Source of the DNA: JBGTLW01 sp041743835
GTDB taxonomy: Bacteria; Planctomycetota; Phycisphaerae; Phycisphaerales; Phycisphaeraceae
Assembly (NCBI GenBank): GCA_041743835.1
Contig: JBGTLW010000235.1
Location: 1 to 18,434, forward strand
DNA: 18,434 nucleotides
Reading direction: 5' to 3'
How positions within the stretch are numbered: the first letter of the stretch is position 1; each line of letters opens with the position of its first letter. Position numbers and translations under genes: made by a program. The notes below the pieces were generated by a model that saw nothing but the letters and a program-made list of their open reading frames with translations, was not told the DNA's origin and did not search any database. This document shows, piece after piece, positions 1 through 7,540 of the stretch.

Positions 1-2660
1 CCGCGCAGCGCGGCCGGCCGTTCGCCCTGCTCCGCCCGCGCTGGAATCAGGGTGGCGGCGGTGCGCAGGACTTCGTCATGCTCCGCGCACCAAGCGACAA
101 GGCCGGCGCTCCCGCCGAGCCTCAGCCCGCGTTCGGCATCGTCGCCGCTTACGCCAGCAAGTGGGTCGGGCCATACCCCAACACCATCGCCACCTACGCC
201 CACGACAAGAGCCGGGGCATGGCCCGCCTGCCGCTGCTCGACGGCGAACCCAACCGCTCGGGCATGCACTACGGCCAACGGTCCTACGCCCTGCTTGTCG
301 GGCAGGCCAGCGACTTCGCATCCCTCAACGATGTCGTCCGTCGGCACACCGACTGGACCCTCGTCGCCCAGCATCACCATTACATCCTCAACTGGGAACG
401 CGACCCGTCGGTGGCTGGCCCCAACATCCTCATCACCCGCAAACAACTCGATGCGCTTAACAAGACTTACACCGATGGGTCCAACCCGGAACTGGCCACG
501 CTCATCGATGGCGTCAAAGCGACGCGGGACGACCTTCAATCCCAGTTGAAGCAGGCTGAGGCCGAGGCCGAGCCGGACAAGAGCAAGATCAACGCCCTGA
601 AGAAGCAACTGGACCAGACCGAGTTCAAGGTGCTGAGCCTGATCCTGCGCGAGCCGACCAAGGGTGGCGGCAGCATCCCCGAAGCGGGTCTGTGGATCCA
701 GCGGCGATATCAGGACGACTTCCTCAACCCCACGTCGTCCACCGTCCGCAGGATCAACCACAACCTGCCCGGTGCCGACTTGTTTGCCGATGGCAAGCCC
801 TTGGGCGGCCCCGCGCAGGCGGCGATGGGGTACATCTTCACCGACCTGGACCACTGGCCGGGCTGGCACCACGGCTGGTCGCCGGGCAACCCCAACTTCC
901 ACACCGACAAGTACATGCCCGCAGCCATGGTGGGCGCGATGATGCGGGACCACCCGCACGCCGACAATTGGCTTGCGTTTGCCTACGACAACTTCGTGGA
1001 CGACCTGGGCAAGGTGTTCCTGCCGCCCGATGGCGTCGGGTACGAGTGCCCCGGCTACGCGGGCTACTCCATGAACCTCCAGATCGACACCGCCCGGCTG
1101 TTCCTCAACGCGGGCTTCGGCAACGCGCTGACCGACAACCCCATGATCCAGAAGTCCGGCGTCTGGCACCGCATGCTCATCACGCCGCACGACCCCCGAC
1201 TCGACCGCCGACACGAAGCGCCCATCGGCGACACCCACCGCTGGGACGCCGGGCTCCAGGCGGGCTTCGGCAAGCTCGCCGTCTTCTACAAAGACACCGA
1301 CCCCGCGTTCGCCTCCGAGATGGTCGGGACCATGTCGCTCATCAACCCCGGCAAGGCCGCCACAGGCCTCATCGCCAAGGCCATCGAGATGGACCCGTCC
1401 ATCCCCGCCACAGACCCCGCCGACATGGACTGGACAAGCCGGACGTTCTACGGCTTCGGCGCGATCATGCGGGACAAGTTCGGCACCGACGACGAAACCT
1501 TCCTCACCTTCAAAGCCGGACCCGCGCGCGGCCATGCGCACAACGAAGAGCTCTCCTACCACTTCTACTCCGGCGGCACCCCCATCAGCCTCGATTACAA
1601 CTGCTCCTATCACCCCCGCATGGACCACGCGGCCATGCACAACAGCATGACCTTTGGCAACACCCAGCAGCTCCGACACAACAAGACCAACGACGCCTAC
1701 GAAGCGATGGAAGAGATCGGCTCCACCGCCCACGTCGGCGCGTTTGTCACCACCCCCAAGGCAGACGCCGTCGTCGCCGAGCGAAAGGGCAATAACCTGA
1801 CGCTACGCCCACACGATGCGCATCAGCATGAGTTCGGCCGGCAGTACCCCTCCCGCCAAACCGACCCGATCGTCCACCGCCGCACCGCGGTCCTCGTCAA
1901 ACACCCCCAAGGCTCGAAGCTGCCGGACTACCTCGTCGTCCGCGATGAAACACAAACGACCGAACCCCAGCAGTTGAACATCCACGTGCTGGCCCGTGAA
2001 GCGCACATCGAAGGCGACACGGTACGCCTCCCCGGCCAGTGGGACAAGGATATCGTCGTGAAGTTCGCCCAGGCCACCGACCTCAAGCTCGAAACCAGAA
2101 GCGGGTGGTACCTCGACGAGTGGATGAGCTACCCCGAAGAAATCCTCATCAAACCCGGCGAGTCGCAGGATGACTGGGCCAAGCGCTTCAAGAGCCAGAA
2201 GCACCCCGGCAACAAAGCCAACATGACGTTCATCCCGCGCGACAAGCGCGAGGCTGGGGAGTTCAACTGGTACTACGACCGGATCAAGCAAACCGATGGC
2301 AAGGCCCTCATGCCACCGCCCGGCTGGGAAGGCACGTGGCAGACCGGCGAGTACCAGGTCTGGCTCCGCGCACACACCAAGCCGCAGACCCCCATCCTCT
2401 GGATCATGCTCCCCTACGACCGCGGGACGCCCCAGCCCACCATCCAATCACTCCCCGACGGCACCGGCTTCACCGTCAGCGTCGGCGACACCACCGAGAC
2501 CATCACACTCCCCGGCACCGGGCAAGCCATCACGCTCACCCGCGAAGGCCAAACCACCACCCTGCTCGAAGCCGACGCCCTGCCCCCGCTCGGGCAGATC
2601 CCCACCGGCCCACTCGACCAGACCGACCCCACCGCCAACCAGAGCGAACCCGAGGAGTAA
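1..2660 (+). CDS. Heparinase II/III-family polysaccharide lyase-like protein, 5'-truncated by window edge
   Basis: The reading frame is open from base 3, so the true start lies to the left; the first in-window ATG is at 78 and residue numbers here count from it (860 residues). The C-terminal half has the heparinase II/III hallmark: a GPARGHAHNEELSYHFYSGG stretch around residues 482-501 (G485-H486-A487-H488), followed by a second His motif (HAAMHNSMTFG). This is the beta-sandwich region that in the family helps form the lyase active site. The N-terminal part, rich in Trp, Tyr and His, fits an alpha/alpha toroid. Residues about 136-190 are charged and heptad-like (DDLQSQLKQAEAEAEPDKSK and onward) and probably form a coiled-coil insertion. 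Family members cleave uronic-acid polysaccharides by beta-elimination, usually outside the cytoplasm. The substrate cannot be told, and any signal peptide would be off-window. The C-terminus, after the lyase core, is Pro/Thr-rich. Confidence 0.8.
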   Translation, partial: AQRGRPFALLRPRWNQGGGGAQDFVMLRAPSDKAGAPAEPQPAFGIVAAYASKWVGPYPNTIATYAHDKSRGMARLPLLDGEPNRSGMHYGQRSYALLVGQASDFASLNDVVRRHTDWTLVAQHHHYILNWERDPSVAGPNILITRKQLDALNKTYTDGSNPELATLIDGVKATRDDLQSQLKQAEAEAEPDKSKINALKKQLDQTEFKVLSLILREPTKGGGSIPEAGLWIQRRYQDDFLNPTSSTVRRINHNLPGADLFADGKPLGGPAQAAMGYIFTDLDHWPGWHHGWSPGNPNFHTDKYMPAAMVGAMMRDHPHADNWLAFAYDNFVDDLGKVFLPPDGVGYECPGYAGYSMNLQIDTARLFLNAGFGNALTDNPMIQKSGVWHRMLITPHDPRLDRRHEAPIGDTHRWDAGLQAGFGKLAVFYKDTDPAFASEMVGTMSLINPGKAATGLIAKAIEMDPSIPATDPADMDWTSRTFYGFGAIMRDKFGTDDETFLTFKAGPARGHAHNEELSYHFYSGGTPISLDYNCSYHPRMDHAAMHNSMTFGNTQQLRHNKTNDAYEAMEEIGSTAHVGAFVTTPKADAVVAERKGNNLTLRPHDAHQHEFGRQYPSRQTDPIVHRRTAVLVKHPQGSKLPDYLVVRDETQTTEPQQLNIHVLAREAHIEGDTVRLPGQWDKDIVVKFAQATDLKLETRSGWYLDEWMSYPEEILIKPGESQDDWAKRFKSQKHPGNKANMTFIPRDKREAGEFNWYYDRIKQTDGKALMPPPGWEGTWQTGEYQVWLRAHTKPQTPILWIMLPYDRGTPQPTIQSLPDGTGFTVSVGDTTETITLPGTGQAITLTREGQTTTLLEADALPPLGQIPTGPLDQTDPTANQSEPEE

Positions 2661-2677
2661 GCCCAACCACGTCCCCC

Positions 2678-2705
2678 TTGACCGCCAACGCCCGCGTGGG
2701 ACAAT
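2678..2705 (+). promoter_or_regulatory. Possible sigma70-type promoter before the small membrane protein
   Basis: TTGACC (2678-2683) and GACAAT (2700-2705) are separated by 16 bases. The first matches the -35 consensus at five of six positions, the second the -10 at four of six. It lies in the gap after the heparinase-like gene and about 75 bases before the ATG at 2780, so it could give the small gene its own transcript. This is a motif match only. Confidence 0.3.
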
Positions 2706-2779
2706 GGACGAAGTGGTCGGTTGGGAGCCTACTTCCGTGGGCAGCTGGTCACTTAATGAATTTCCGTAAGGGAACTAAC

Positions 2780-2992
2780 ATGCTTGAGATCATCTTTGGC
2801 CTCTTCGTTTGTGGTGCCATGGCGAAGATCGCCGTCGCTGATGAGCAATCGGGTGTACTTTGGTTCTGTGTGACCTTTGCGATGTGTATCGTGGTCGTAC
2901 TATTCATCCCTCTGCCATACATTCGCATGCTCATCGCGGGTGTCCTCGCTATTGGTGCGATGATGGGATACAAGGCGTTCGCAACCAGCTAA
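2780..2992 (+). CDS. Small membrane protein of unknown function (70 aa)
   Basis: I do not recognise a family. The ATG at 2780 is preceded by AAGGGA (2768-2773) at 6 bases, a good ribosome-binding site, which supports this start over the longer in-frame extension that overlaps the upstream gene. The 70-residue product is very hydrophobic: residues 2-20, 26-43 and 48-67 can each form a membrane helix, with short charged links (K16, D21-E22, R49) and a single Lys near the end. It is 52% G+C by hand count, visibly lower than the flanking genes; part of that is expected from Leu/Ile/Val/Phe codons, but it could also mean a foreign or young gene. It follows the heparinase-like gene on the same strand after 119 bases and may have its own promoter. 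Confidence 0.6.
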   Translation: MLEIIFGLFVCGAMAKIAVADEQSGVLWFCVTFAMCIVVVLFIPLPYIRMLIAGVLAIGAMMGYKAFATS

Positions 2993-3332
2993 AGAAACCG
3001 CCATACCACCCGTCTGTTGTCTGGGTTGGTGTCGCCTGACTCGTACCCATGGGGACACGGGTTGGCTGCGGCTTCCGGCACCGAGGCATGGGGTGGCGGG
3101 TCATGGTGTTTTGTTCTAGGGCGCGTGGTTTGGGCCGACCGCTGGGCCGATAATGGCGCGGGTGTTTCATCGAAGTCTGACGCGAACCACGGATGCGGGG
3201 CGTCAGGGTTGTTATCATTCCTATGCCCGGCCTGCTGTTAACCCCGCTGCGATCACCTGCCGATCATTCAACCAGCGTCGTCACTTGGCGTCCTCTGCGC
3301 CCGGTGATTATTGATCAGGGATATCCGTCATC
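2993..3332. other. 340-base stretch without a recognisable gene
   Basis: The only open frames here are short, with unconvincing composition and no ribosome-binding site. A short direct repeat TGGGCCGA occurs twice near 3131 and 3143. An extended -10-like element lies at 3210-3218 and is listed separately. I see no clear terminator, tRNA or riboswitch. An unrecognised small RNA cannot be excluded. Confidence 0.5.
3210..3218 (+). promoter_or_regulatory. Possible extended -10 element upstream of sthA
   Basis: TGT followed by TATCAT (TGn plus a hexamer matching the -10 consensus at four of six positions) sits about 115 bases before the sthA start codon. No convincing -35 hexamer is at the usual spacing, which is tolerated by extended -10 promoters. 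Weak, motif-only evidence. Confidence 0.25.
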
Positions 3333-4784
3333 ATGAAGCACTTCGACCTCGTTGTGATTGGGACAGGCCCCTCGGGCCAGAAGGCCGCGATCCAGGGCGC
3401 GAAACTCGGGAAACGCGTGGCTGTCATCGAGAAGGGCAACGTGCTCGGCGGTGCGCAGATCAACACCGGCACGATCCCGTCCAAAGCCCTGCGCGAAGCG
3501 GCTCTGCACCTCACAGGCGCATCCAAGCGCGGGCTGTTCGGCGAGAGCTACCGCGTGAAGAAAGAGATCAGCATCGCGGACCTGGTGTCCGTCGCATCAC
3601 AGGTCATACGGCATGAATGGGACACGATCCGCGACCAGTTCGACCGCAACGGGATCGAGTTGATCTGGGGCGCCGGCCGATTCGAGGGGCCGAACCTGCT
3701 GGTGGTCGAGCGTGAGAATGATTCGGAGATGATCACCGGCGACAAGTTCATGCTGGGTGTGGGCACAAGGCCCGCGAAGCCCGACGACATCCCGTTCAAC
3801 GATTACTCGATCTTCACCTCCGACACTTTCCTCAAACTCCAGAAGCTGCCCAAGACGCTGATCGTCGTGGGCGGAGGCGTGATCGGGACCGAGTACGCCT
3901 GCATCATGGCGACGCTGGGTGTCCGCGTGACCCTCATCGAGGGTCGAAACGTGTTGCTCGGCTTCCTCGACCAGGAGATCAGCGAGGCGTTCCAGTATTT
4001 CATGCGGCAGGCGGGCGTGACGCTACGCATGGGCGAGAAGGTCGAGTCCATCCGAGAGCTGACGACCGAAGATCAGAACGGCGTGGCGGTGCACAAGCCC
4101 CAGGTTGAGGCGATGCTTGAATCGGGCAAGAAACTGCGGGCCGAGACGCTGCTGTATGCCGTCGGCCGGCAAGGTGTGTGCGGCAAGCTCGGGCTGGACA
4201 ACGTGGGGATCACCTTCGATGACCGCGAACGGCTGCGCGTCAACAAACACTACCAGACGCTGTCCAGGAACGGCGACGGCCAGGACCACGTGGTGGACCA
4301 CGTCTATGCCGCGGGCGATGTGATCGGCTTCCCGTCGCTCGCGTCCACGAGCATGGAGCAGGGCCGACGCGCCGTGTGCCACGCCTTCGGTGTCGATGTG
4401 GGCAACTACAACACGCACCTGTTCCCCTACGGCATCTACGCTGTGCCCGAGATCAGCATGGTCGGCAAGACCGAGGAACAACTCACCGAAGAAGGCATCC
4501 CCTACGAGGCGGGCATCGCGTCCTACAAAGAGATCGCGCGCGGGCAACTGCTGGGCGATGAGCAGGGCATGCTTAAGCTGCTGATCCACCAGGACGACCA
4601 CCGCATCCTCGGCGTGCACGCCATCGGAACCGGCGCAACCGAACTGATCCACATCGGGCAGACGGTGATGGCGTTTAACGGCACGGCCGAGTTCTTCGTG
4701 AACAACGTCTTCAACTTCCCGACGCTGGCAGAGGCCTACAAAGTCGCGGCCTACAACGGCCTCAACAAACTCGCCCACGTCTGA
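3333..4784 (+). CDS. sthA: Soluble pyridine nucleotide transhydrogenase (Si-specific NAD(P)+ transhydrogenase), FAD flavoprotein
   Basis: The 483-residue product is a full-length two-dinucleotide-fold flavoprotein of the lipoamide dehydrogenase superfamily. The FAD fold GTGPSG is at residues 10-15, the NAD(P) fold VVGGGVIGTEYA near 180, and the second FAD motif YAAGDVIGFPSLASTSMEQG near 325. The C-terminal dimer domain has FNFPTLAEAYKVAAYNGLNK, the SthA pattern; lipoamide dehydrogenases have a catalytic His-Glu there. The enzyme moves hydride between NADPH and NAD+ in the cytoplasm. The segment GGAQINTGTIPSKALREA (39-56) has Gln42 and Thr47 at the two positions occupied by the redox cysteines of disulfide reductases. 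Known SthA proteins usually keep the first Cys, so its loss is notable. It resembles actinobacterial SthA overall (NTGTIPSK, HLTG). A CAGGGA lies 11 bases before the ATG. It converges on the phosphatase gene downstream. Confidence 0.88.
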   Translation: MKHFDLVVIGTGPSGQKAAIQGAKLGKRVAVIEKGNVLGGAQINTGTIPSKALREAALHLTGASKRGLFGESYRVKKEISIADLVSVASQVIRHEWDTIRDQFDRNGIELIWGAGRFEGPNLLVVERENDSEMITGDKFMLGVGTRPAKPDDIPFNDYSIFTSDTFLKLQKLPKTLIVVGGGVIGTEYACIMATLGVRVTLIEGRNVLLGFLDQEISEAFQYFMRQAGVTLRMGEKVESIRELTTEDQNGVAVHKPQVEAMLESGKKLRAETLLYAVGRQGVCGKLGLDNVGITFDDRERLRVNKHYQTLSRNGDGQDHVVDHVYAAGDVIGFPSLASTSMEQGRRAVCHAFGVDVGNYNTHLFPYGIYAVPEISMVGKTEEQLTEEGIPYEAGIASYKEIARGQLLGDEQGMLKLLIHQDDHRILGVHAIGTGATELIHIGQTVMAFNGTAEFFVNNVFNFPTLAEAYKVAAYNGLNKLAHV

Positions 4785-4807
4785 ACCCCGGCGAAACGCG
4801 CGTCTAC

Positions 4808-4822
4808 CGCGGGCAACCCGCG
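4808..4822. terminator. Short GC hairpin between convergent genes
   Basis: CGCGGG-CAA-CCCGCG forms a perfect 6-bp stem with a 3-base loop in the 42-base gap between the convergent sthA and phosphatase genes. The position suits a two-way terminator, but there is no run of T on either side, so intrinsic termination is uncertain. Confidence 0.3.
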
Positions 4823-4826
4823 CTGG

Positions 4827-6953
4827 TCACGTGAGCTTGACGACCACAAACGTGACGTCGTCATCTGGCGTGCCATCGCCACGGTAAGCGGATAGCGCTT
4901 CGCAGAGTTCTCTTTCGATGTCAGCCGCGGGTTTGGCGTGGTGGGCACGCAGCAGTTGTTTCACCCGGTCTTTGCCGAACATGCCGCCATCGCGGCCCTT
5001 CATCTCCCAGACGCCGTCGGTCGCGGTGAGCAGCAAGGTGCCCGGGGAGAGACCATCGATCATGGCCTCCTCGTACCGTTCCTCCGCCACGATGCCCAGC
5101 GGCAGGCCCGAGTGGTCGAGCTCGTGGAAGCGATCGCTTGCCGGGTCATAGATGAACGGCGGGTCGTGGCCCGCGGATGCGAAACGCAGCGCCATATGCT
5201 CGCTGTCGATGGTCATCAGCATCATGGTCATGAACCGCTTGCCGCCGGTGTCGTGGACGAGCAATTGGTTGAGGTGGTTGAGCAGGTCCGCCAGTGAGCC
5301 GGGCGTGGTGCAACGGCTGCGGAGGATGCCGCGCGCGGTGGCCATGAGCATGGCCGCAGCCACGCCGTGCCCCATCACATCGCCCACCACGACCGCCACG
5401 CCATGACCGTCGAGCCCGACGATATCGAGATAGTCGTAGTAGTCGCCGCCGGTCTCATCGCAGTAGGTGCTGTGGCCCGCGATATCCAGGCCTTGCAAGC
5501 TCGGCGTGGTGCTTGGCAGCAGGTTGCGTTGCACTTCCATCGCGACCGTCAGGGAGTGCTTGATCCGCTCTCGCTCGCGGAGTTGTGGGCCGATCTGATT
5601 GAATACCTCGCTGAGCTGGGCCAGTTCATCGCGTCCACGGACTTCGGCACGCGCGTCGTAATCGCCCTCCGCCAGGCGATGGGCCGCGTTGGCTAGCTCG
5701 CGGGCCGGGCGGGTCACCTTGCGTGATGCGGCCAGCGCGAGACCCACCACCGCCAGGCCCATGAGCAGCAGGATGACCAGCATCGTGGCCTGTCGGTGCC
5801 GGGTTTCTTCGAGCACACGCAGACGGGCCTGCTCGACATCCGCAAGGAGGACCAGCTCGGGGACTTTCACCAGTGGAAAAACGCCGCCCGTGCCGTATGC
5901 GATCAGGAACGATCGGCCATCCACCGTGATGCGTTCGACCCCGGCGTGCCCCTCGCTCGCGGCCGCCAACACGCGGGCCAGTTGAGCGGGGTCATCCACC
6001 ACGAGCACCTCCGGCTCGGGCGTTTTACGCCAATCCCGATCGCCGCCCGGAGTCGTCCGCTGGCGTGCGAGCACGACCGCGTGCCCCGCTCCCAGCCCGA
6101 CGTACTCGCCGGGGCCAACCAGCATCGCCTCGGCCTGTGACGCCCAGCGCGCTGGCAAGCGCAGCTCCCCGAAAAGCGAAGTCAGCGGCACGTCGATCCC
6201 CGTGACACCCGCGAAGGTGCCATCGAGTCGGTAAACCGGCGCGGAGAGTGTCAGCGAAACCTCGCGTGTGGCAACATCGGGCAGCAGCACCCAACTGACC
6301 TGACCTGTATCGCGGGCCTTGTGATACCAAGGCCGGACACGCGGGTCGTAGTCCTCGGGGTACTCACCGTTGCCGGGGTACGCGCTGTGAAATCCACTGT
6401 CAAGGCTGGTGTACTGCCAGTACATCTGGTGGGGCGCGAGCTGGCGAGCAAAGCGGTAGGTGTCTGTCATGGCCGCCAGTCGGCCCATGTCGTGTTCGAT
6501 CAATTCCGGGGCTACTCCCGCGACGGCGTAGAACACTTGGTGCTCATAGGTCACGGGGATCTGGGTACGCGTGCCGTCGAGATTGGGCCGCGTGTGCAGG
6601 GGCGAAAGCGCGGTGCCCTCGGGCCATTGCTTCGAATCAGCGGTCTGCCACGCCGAGGCCAACAGCACGGGTTGCTGCGGCGGATTGGACTGGCCAAGGA
6701 GCCGCCCCGCTTCCCGGGCCTGCATGGTGACGGCATGCTCCAGCACACGCTGATCGCGAATGAGCACGCGTCCGTATGCTTCCACAAGCTCCTGCATCTG
6801 CTCGAACGCGAGCCGGGTGAGTAGCTGGCGGCGGTCCTCAGCCAAACCCTCACCCAGCCGCCTCGCAGACACCAGATCAAACAGCCCCACCACACCAAGC
6901 GGCAGCACCGCGATCATCAGCAAGAGGATCAGCAGTTTGGTGCTGATGGTCAT
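4827..6953 (-). CDS. Membrane sensor PP2C/SpoIIE-type serine phosphatase (dCache-HAMP-PPM)
   Basis: The 708-residue protein starts with a membrane helix (residues 5-27), followed by an extracytoplasmic region of about 360 residues with the dCache signature PRVRPWYHKA near 205, a second membrane helix near 388-410, a HAMP linker (about 410-462) and a C-terminal PP2C-type phosphatase domain (about 475-708). The metal-binding motifs are intact: GGDYYDY near 500, GDVMGHG near 522, TDGVWEM near 647 and DDDVTF near 700. Proteins of this design sense small molecules outside the membrane and usually dephosphorylate an anti-sigma-factor antagonist (STAS protein), as RsbU does. No STAS or RsbW-like gene is adjacent, so the target is unknown. 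I chose the ATG at 6953 because GAGGG lies 8 bases upstream; a TTG six codons earlier is in frame but that ribosome-binding site would lie inside it. Confidence 0.88.
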   Translation of the reverse strand: MTISTKLLILLLMIAVLPLGVVGLFDLVSARRLGEGLAEDRRQLLTRLAFEQMQELVEAYGRVLIRDQRVLEHAVTMQAREAGRLLGQSNPPQQPVLLASAWQTADSKQWPEGTALSPLHTRPNLDGTRTQIPVTYEHQVFYAVAGVAPELIEHDMGRLAAMTDTYRFARQLAPHQMYWQYTSLDSGFHSAYPGNGEYPEDYDPRVRPWYHKARDTGQVSWVLLPDVATREVSLTLSAPVYRLDGTFAGVTGIDVPLTSLFGELRLPARWASQAEAMLVGPGEYVGLGAGHAVVLARQRTTPGGDRDWRKTPEPEVLVVDDPAQLARVLAAASEGHAGVERITVDGRSFLIAYGTGGVFPLVKVPELVLLADVEQARLRVLEETRHRQATMLVILLLMGLAVVGLALAASRKVTRPARELANAAHRLAEGDYDARAEVRGRDELAQLSEVFNQIGPQLRERERIKHSLTVAMEVQRNLLPSTTPSLQGLDIAGHSTYCDETGGDYYDYLDIVGLDGHGVAVVVGDVMGHGVAAAMLMATARGILRSRCTTPGSLADLLNHLNQLLVHDTGGKRFMTMMLMTIDSEHMALRFASAGHDPPFIYDPASDRFHELDHSGLPLGIVAEERYEEAMIDGLSPGTLLLTATDGVWEMKGRDGGMFGKDRVKQLLRAHHAKPAADIERELCEALSAYRGDGTPDDDVTFVVVKLT

Positions 6954-6961
6954 TGGTTGGT

Positions 6962-6966
6962 CCCTC
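6962..6966 (-). promoter_or_regulatory. Ribosome-binding site deciding the phosphatase start
   Basis: GAGGG on the minus strand sits 8 bases before the ATG at 6953. This favours that ATG over the upstream in-frame TTG at 6971. Confidence 0.6.
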
Positions 6967-7057
6967 GTCAAACGATGCCCGCCCCGAGGCGCGATCCCTA
7001 CCCGCGGCGTGCGGCTGGCCCATCCACTGCGGGCGGCCGTAGTCTAGCCTGTGACGC

Positions 7058-7086
7058 TTGGCACGCGAAAGTAACCCTGCTATATT
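7058..7086 (+). promoter_or_regulatory. Strong sigma70-type promoter for tRNA-Val
   Basis: TTGGCA (7058-7063) and TATATT (7081-7086) are separated by exactly 17 bases, each matching the consensus at five of six positions. This is the best promoter match in the window. Transcription would begin near 7093, about 60 bases before the mature tRNA-Val, giving a leader that contains the hairpin at 7096-7131. Confidence 0.65.
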
Positions 7087-7095
7087 GCTCTTGTC

Positions 7096-7131
7096 GGTGG
7101 TGGAACGCTGCTTGATAGGCGGTTCACCACC
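7096..7131 (+). promoter_or_regulatory. Hairpin in the 5' leader of the tRNA-Val transcript
   Basis: GGTGGTG (7096-7102) pairs with CACCACC (7125-7131), and AAC (7104-7106) with GTT (7122-7124), across one bulged G (7103). That gives a 10-bp stem with a 15-base loop, starting about three bases after the predicted transcription start. It could be a 5'-processing signal or protect the precursor; its role is not known. Confidence 0.45.
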
Positions 7132-7154
7132 CATCCCGTAGGTCCTTGGGTTAC

Positions 7155-7228
7155 GGGCGATTAGCTCAGTTGGCTAGAGCGCACCCTTCACACGGGTGAG
7201 GTCACAGGTTCGAGCCCTGTATCGCCCA
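7155..7228 (+). tRNA. tRNA-Val (anticodon CAC)
   Basis: The 74-base sequence folds as a full cloverleaf. The acceptor stem is GGGCGAT/ATCGCCC, the D arm GCTCAGTTGGCTAGAGC, and the anticodon stem CACCC/GGGTG with loop TTCACAC. The variable loop is 5 bases and the T arm is ACAGG-TTCGAGC-CCTGT. The anticodon CAC reads GUG (valine); A35, C36 and discriminator A73 agree with valine identity. The 3' CCA is not encoded. A T-rich stretch (7229-7244) follows directly. A near-consensus promoter lies upstream. Confidence 0.95.
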
Positions 7229-7272
7229 TTTCTTTGTTTCTTGTGCCCGCGCACACGCGAATGCGAACTGAA

Positions 7273-7345
7273 TAGGGGCGGCAGGATTCGAACCCGCGAC
7301 CGAGCCATTATGAGTGGCCTGCTCTAACCACTGAGCTACGCCCCC
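7273..7345 (-). tRNA. tRNA with CAT anticodon, most likely tRNA-Ile2 (lysidine type)
   Basis: The minus strand folds as a cloverleaf: acceptor GGGGGCG/CGCCCCT (first pair G1:U72), D arm GCTCAGTGGTTAGAGC, anticodon stem GGCCA/TGGCT with loop CTCATAA, variable CGGTC, T arm GCGGG-TTCGAAT-CCTGC, discriminator A. It is not the initiator: the three G:C pairs of the initiator anticodon stem and the 1:72 mismatch are absent. From memory, the D arm and flanks of the anticodon (TAGCTCAGTGGTTAGAGCAG, ACTCATAAT, GGTCGC) follow bacterial tRNA-Ile2, whose C34 becomes lysidine so that it reads AUA, more closely than elongator tRNA-Met. Elongator Met remains possible. CCA is not encoded. It runs toward tRNA-Val, 44 bases apart. 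Confidence 0.85.
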
Positions 7346-7453
7346 ACGGATTGACAAGCCTACCAGAGCAGGCCCGACATGGCATCTGACCATGATGCCG
7401 GTTCGGGTCGCGGGTCGTGGCCCTTGGGCTGGGGGCATCGCAATAGGTTTGGC

Positions 7454-7477
7454 GCCGGGCAGGCCTGGCAAATTTTT
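7454..7477 (+). terminator. Candidate intrinsic terminator upstream of the sdh operon
   Basis: GCCGGG-CAGG-CCTGGC forms a 6-bp stem (one G:U pair) with a four-base loop, followed by AAA and then five T. It would stop plus-strand transcription from the tRNA-Val side before the sdh promoter region. The stem is short, so confidence is moderate. Confidence 0.4.
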
Positions 7478-7520
7478 CGCATGATCGCGCCCTCGACTCC
7501 ACAACTGAGGATAGACCCGC

Positions 7521-7526
7521 TATGCT
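7521..7526 (+). promoter_or_regulatory. Possible -10 hexamer for sdhCAB
   Basis: TATGCT matches the -10 consensus at four of six positions. It lies 69 bases before the sdhC start codon, downstream of the terminator-like hairpin and just upstream of the 17-bp dyad. No good -35 hexamer is found at 16-18 bases. Weak evidence on its own. Confidence 0.25.
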
Positions 7527-7540
7527 TCATTGTTTGGTGT

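Noticed and set aside
692..1795. Plus-strand 367-codon frame inside the heparinase-like gene
   Set aside because: It is Arg/Pro/His-rich and overlaps the conserved HAHNEELS motif in another frame, so it is a shadow.
3017..3241. 74-codon plus-strand frame in the gap before sthA
   Set aside because: No ribosome-binding site, Gly/Ala/Trp/Cys-rich composition and no recognisable feature.
4023..4778. Minus-strand 251-codon frame opposite sthA
   Set aside because: It is antisense to the conserved C-terminal half of sthA and has no own ribosome-binding site or motif.
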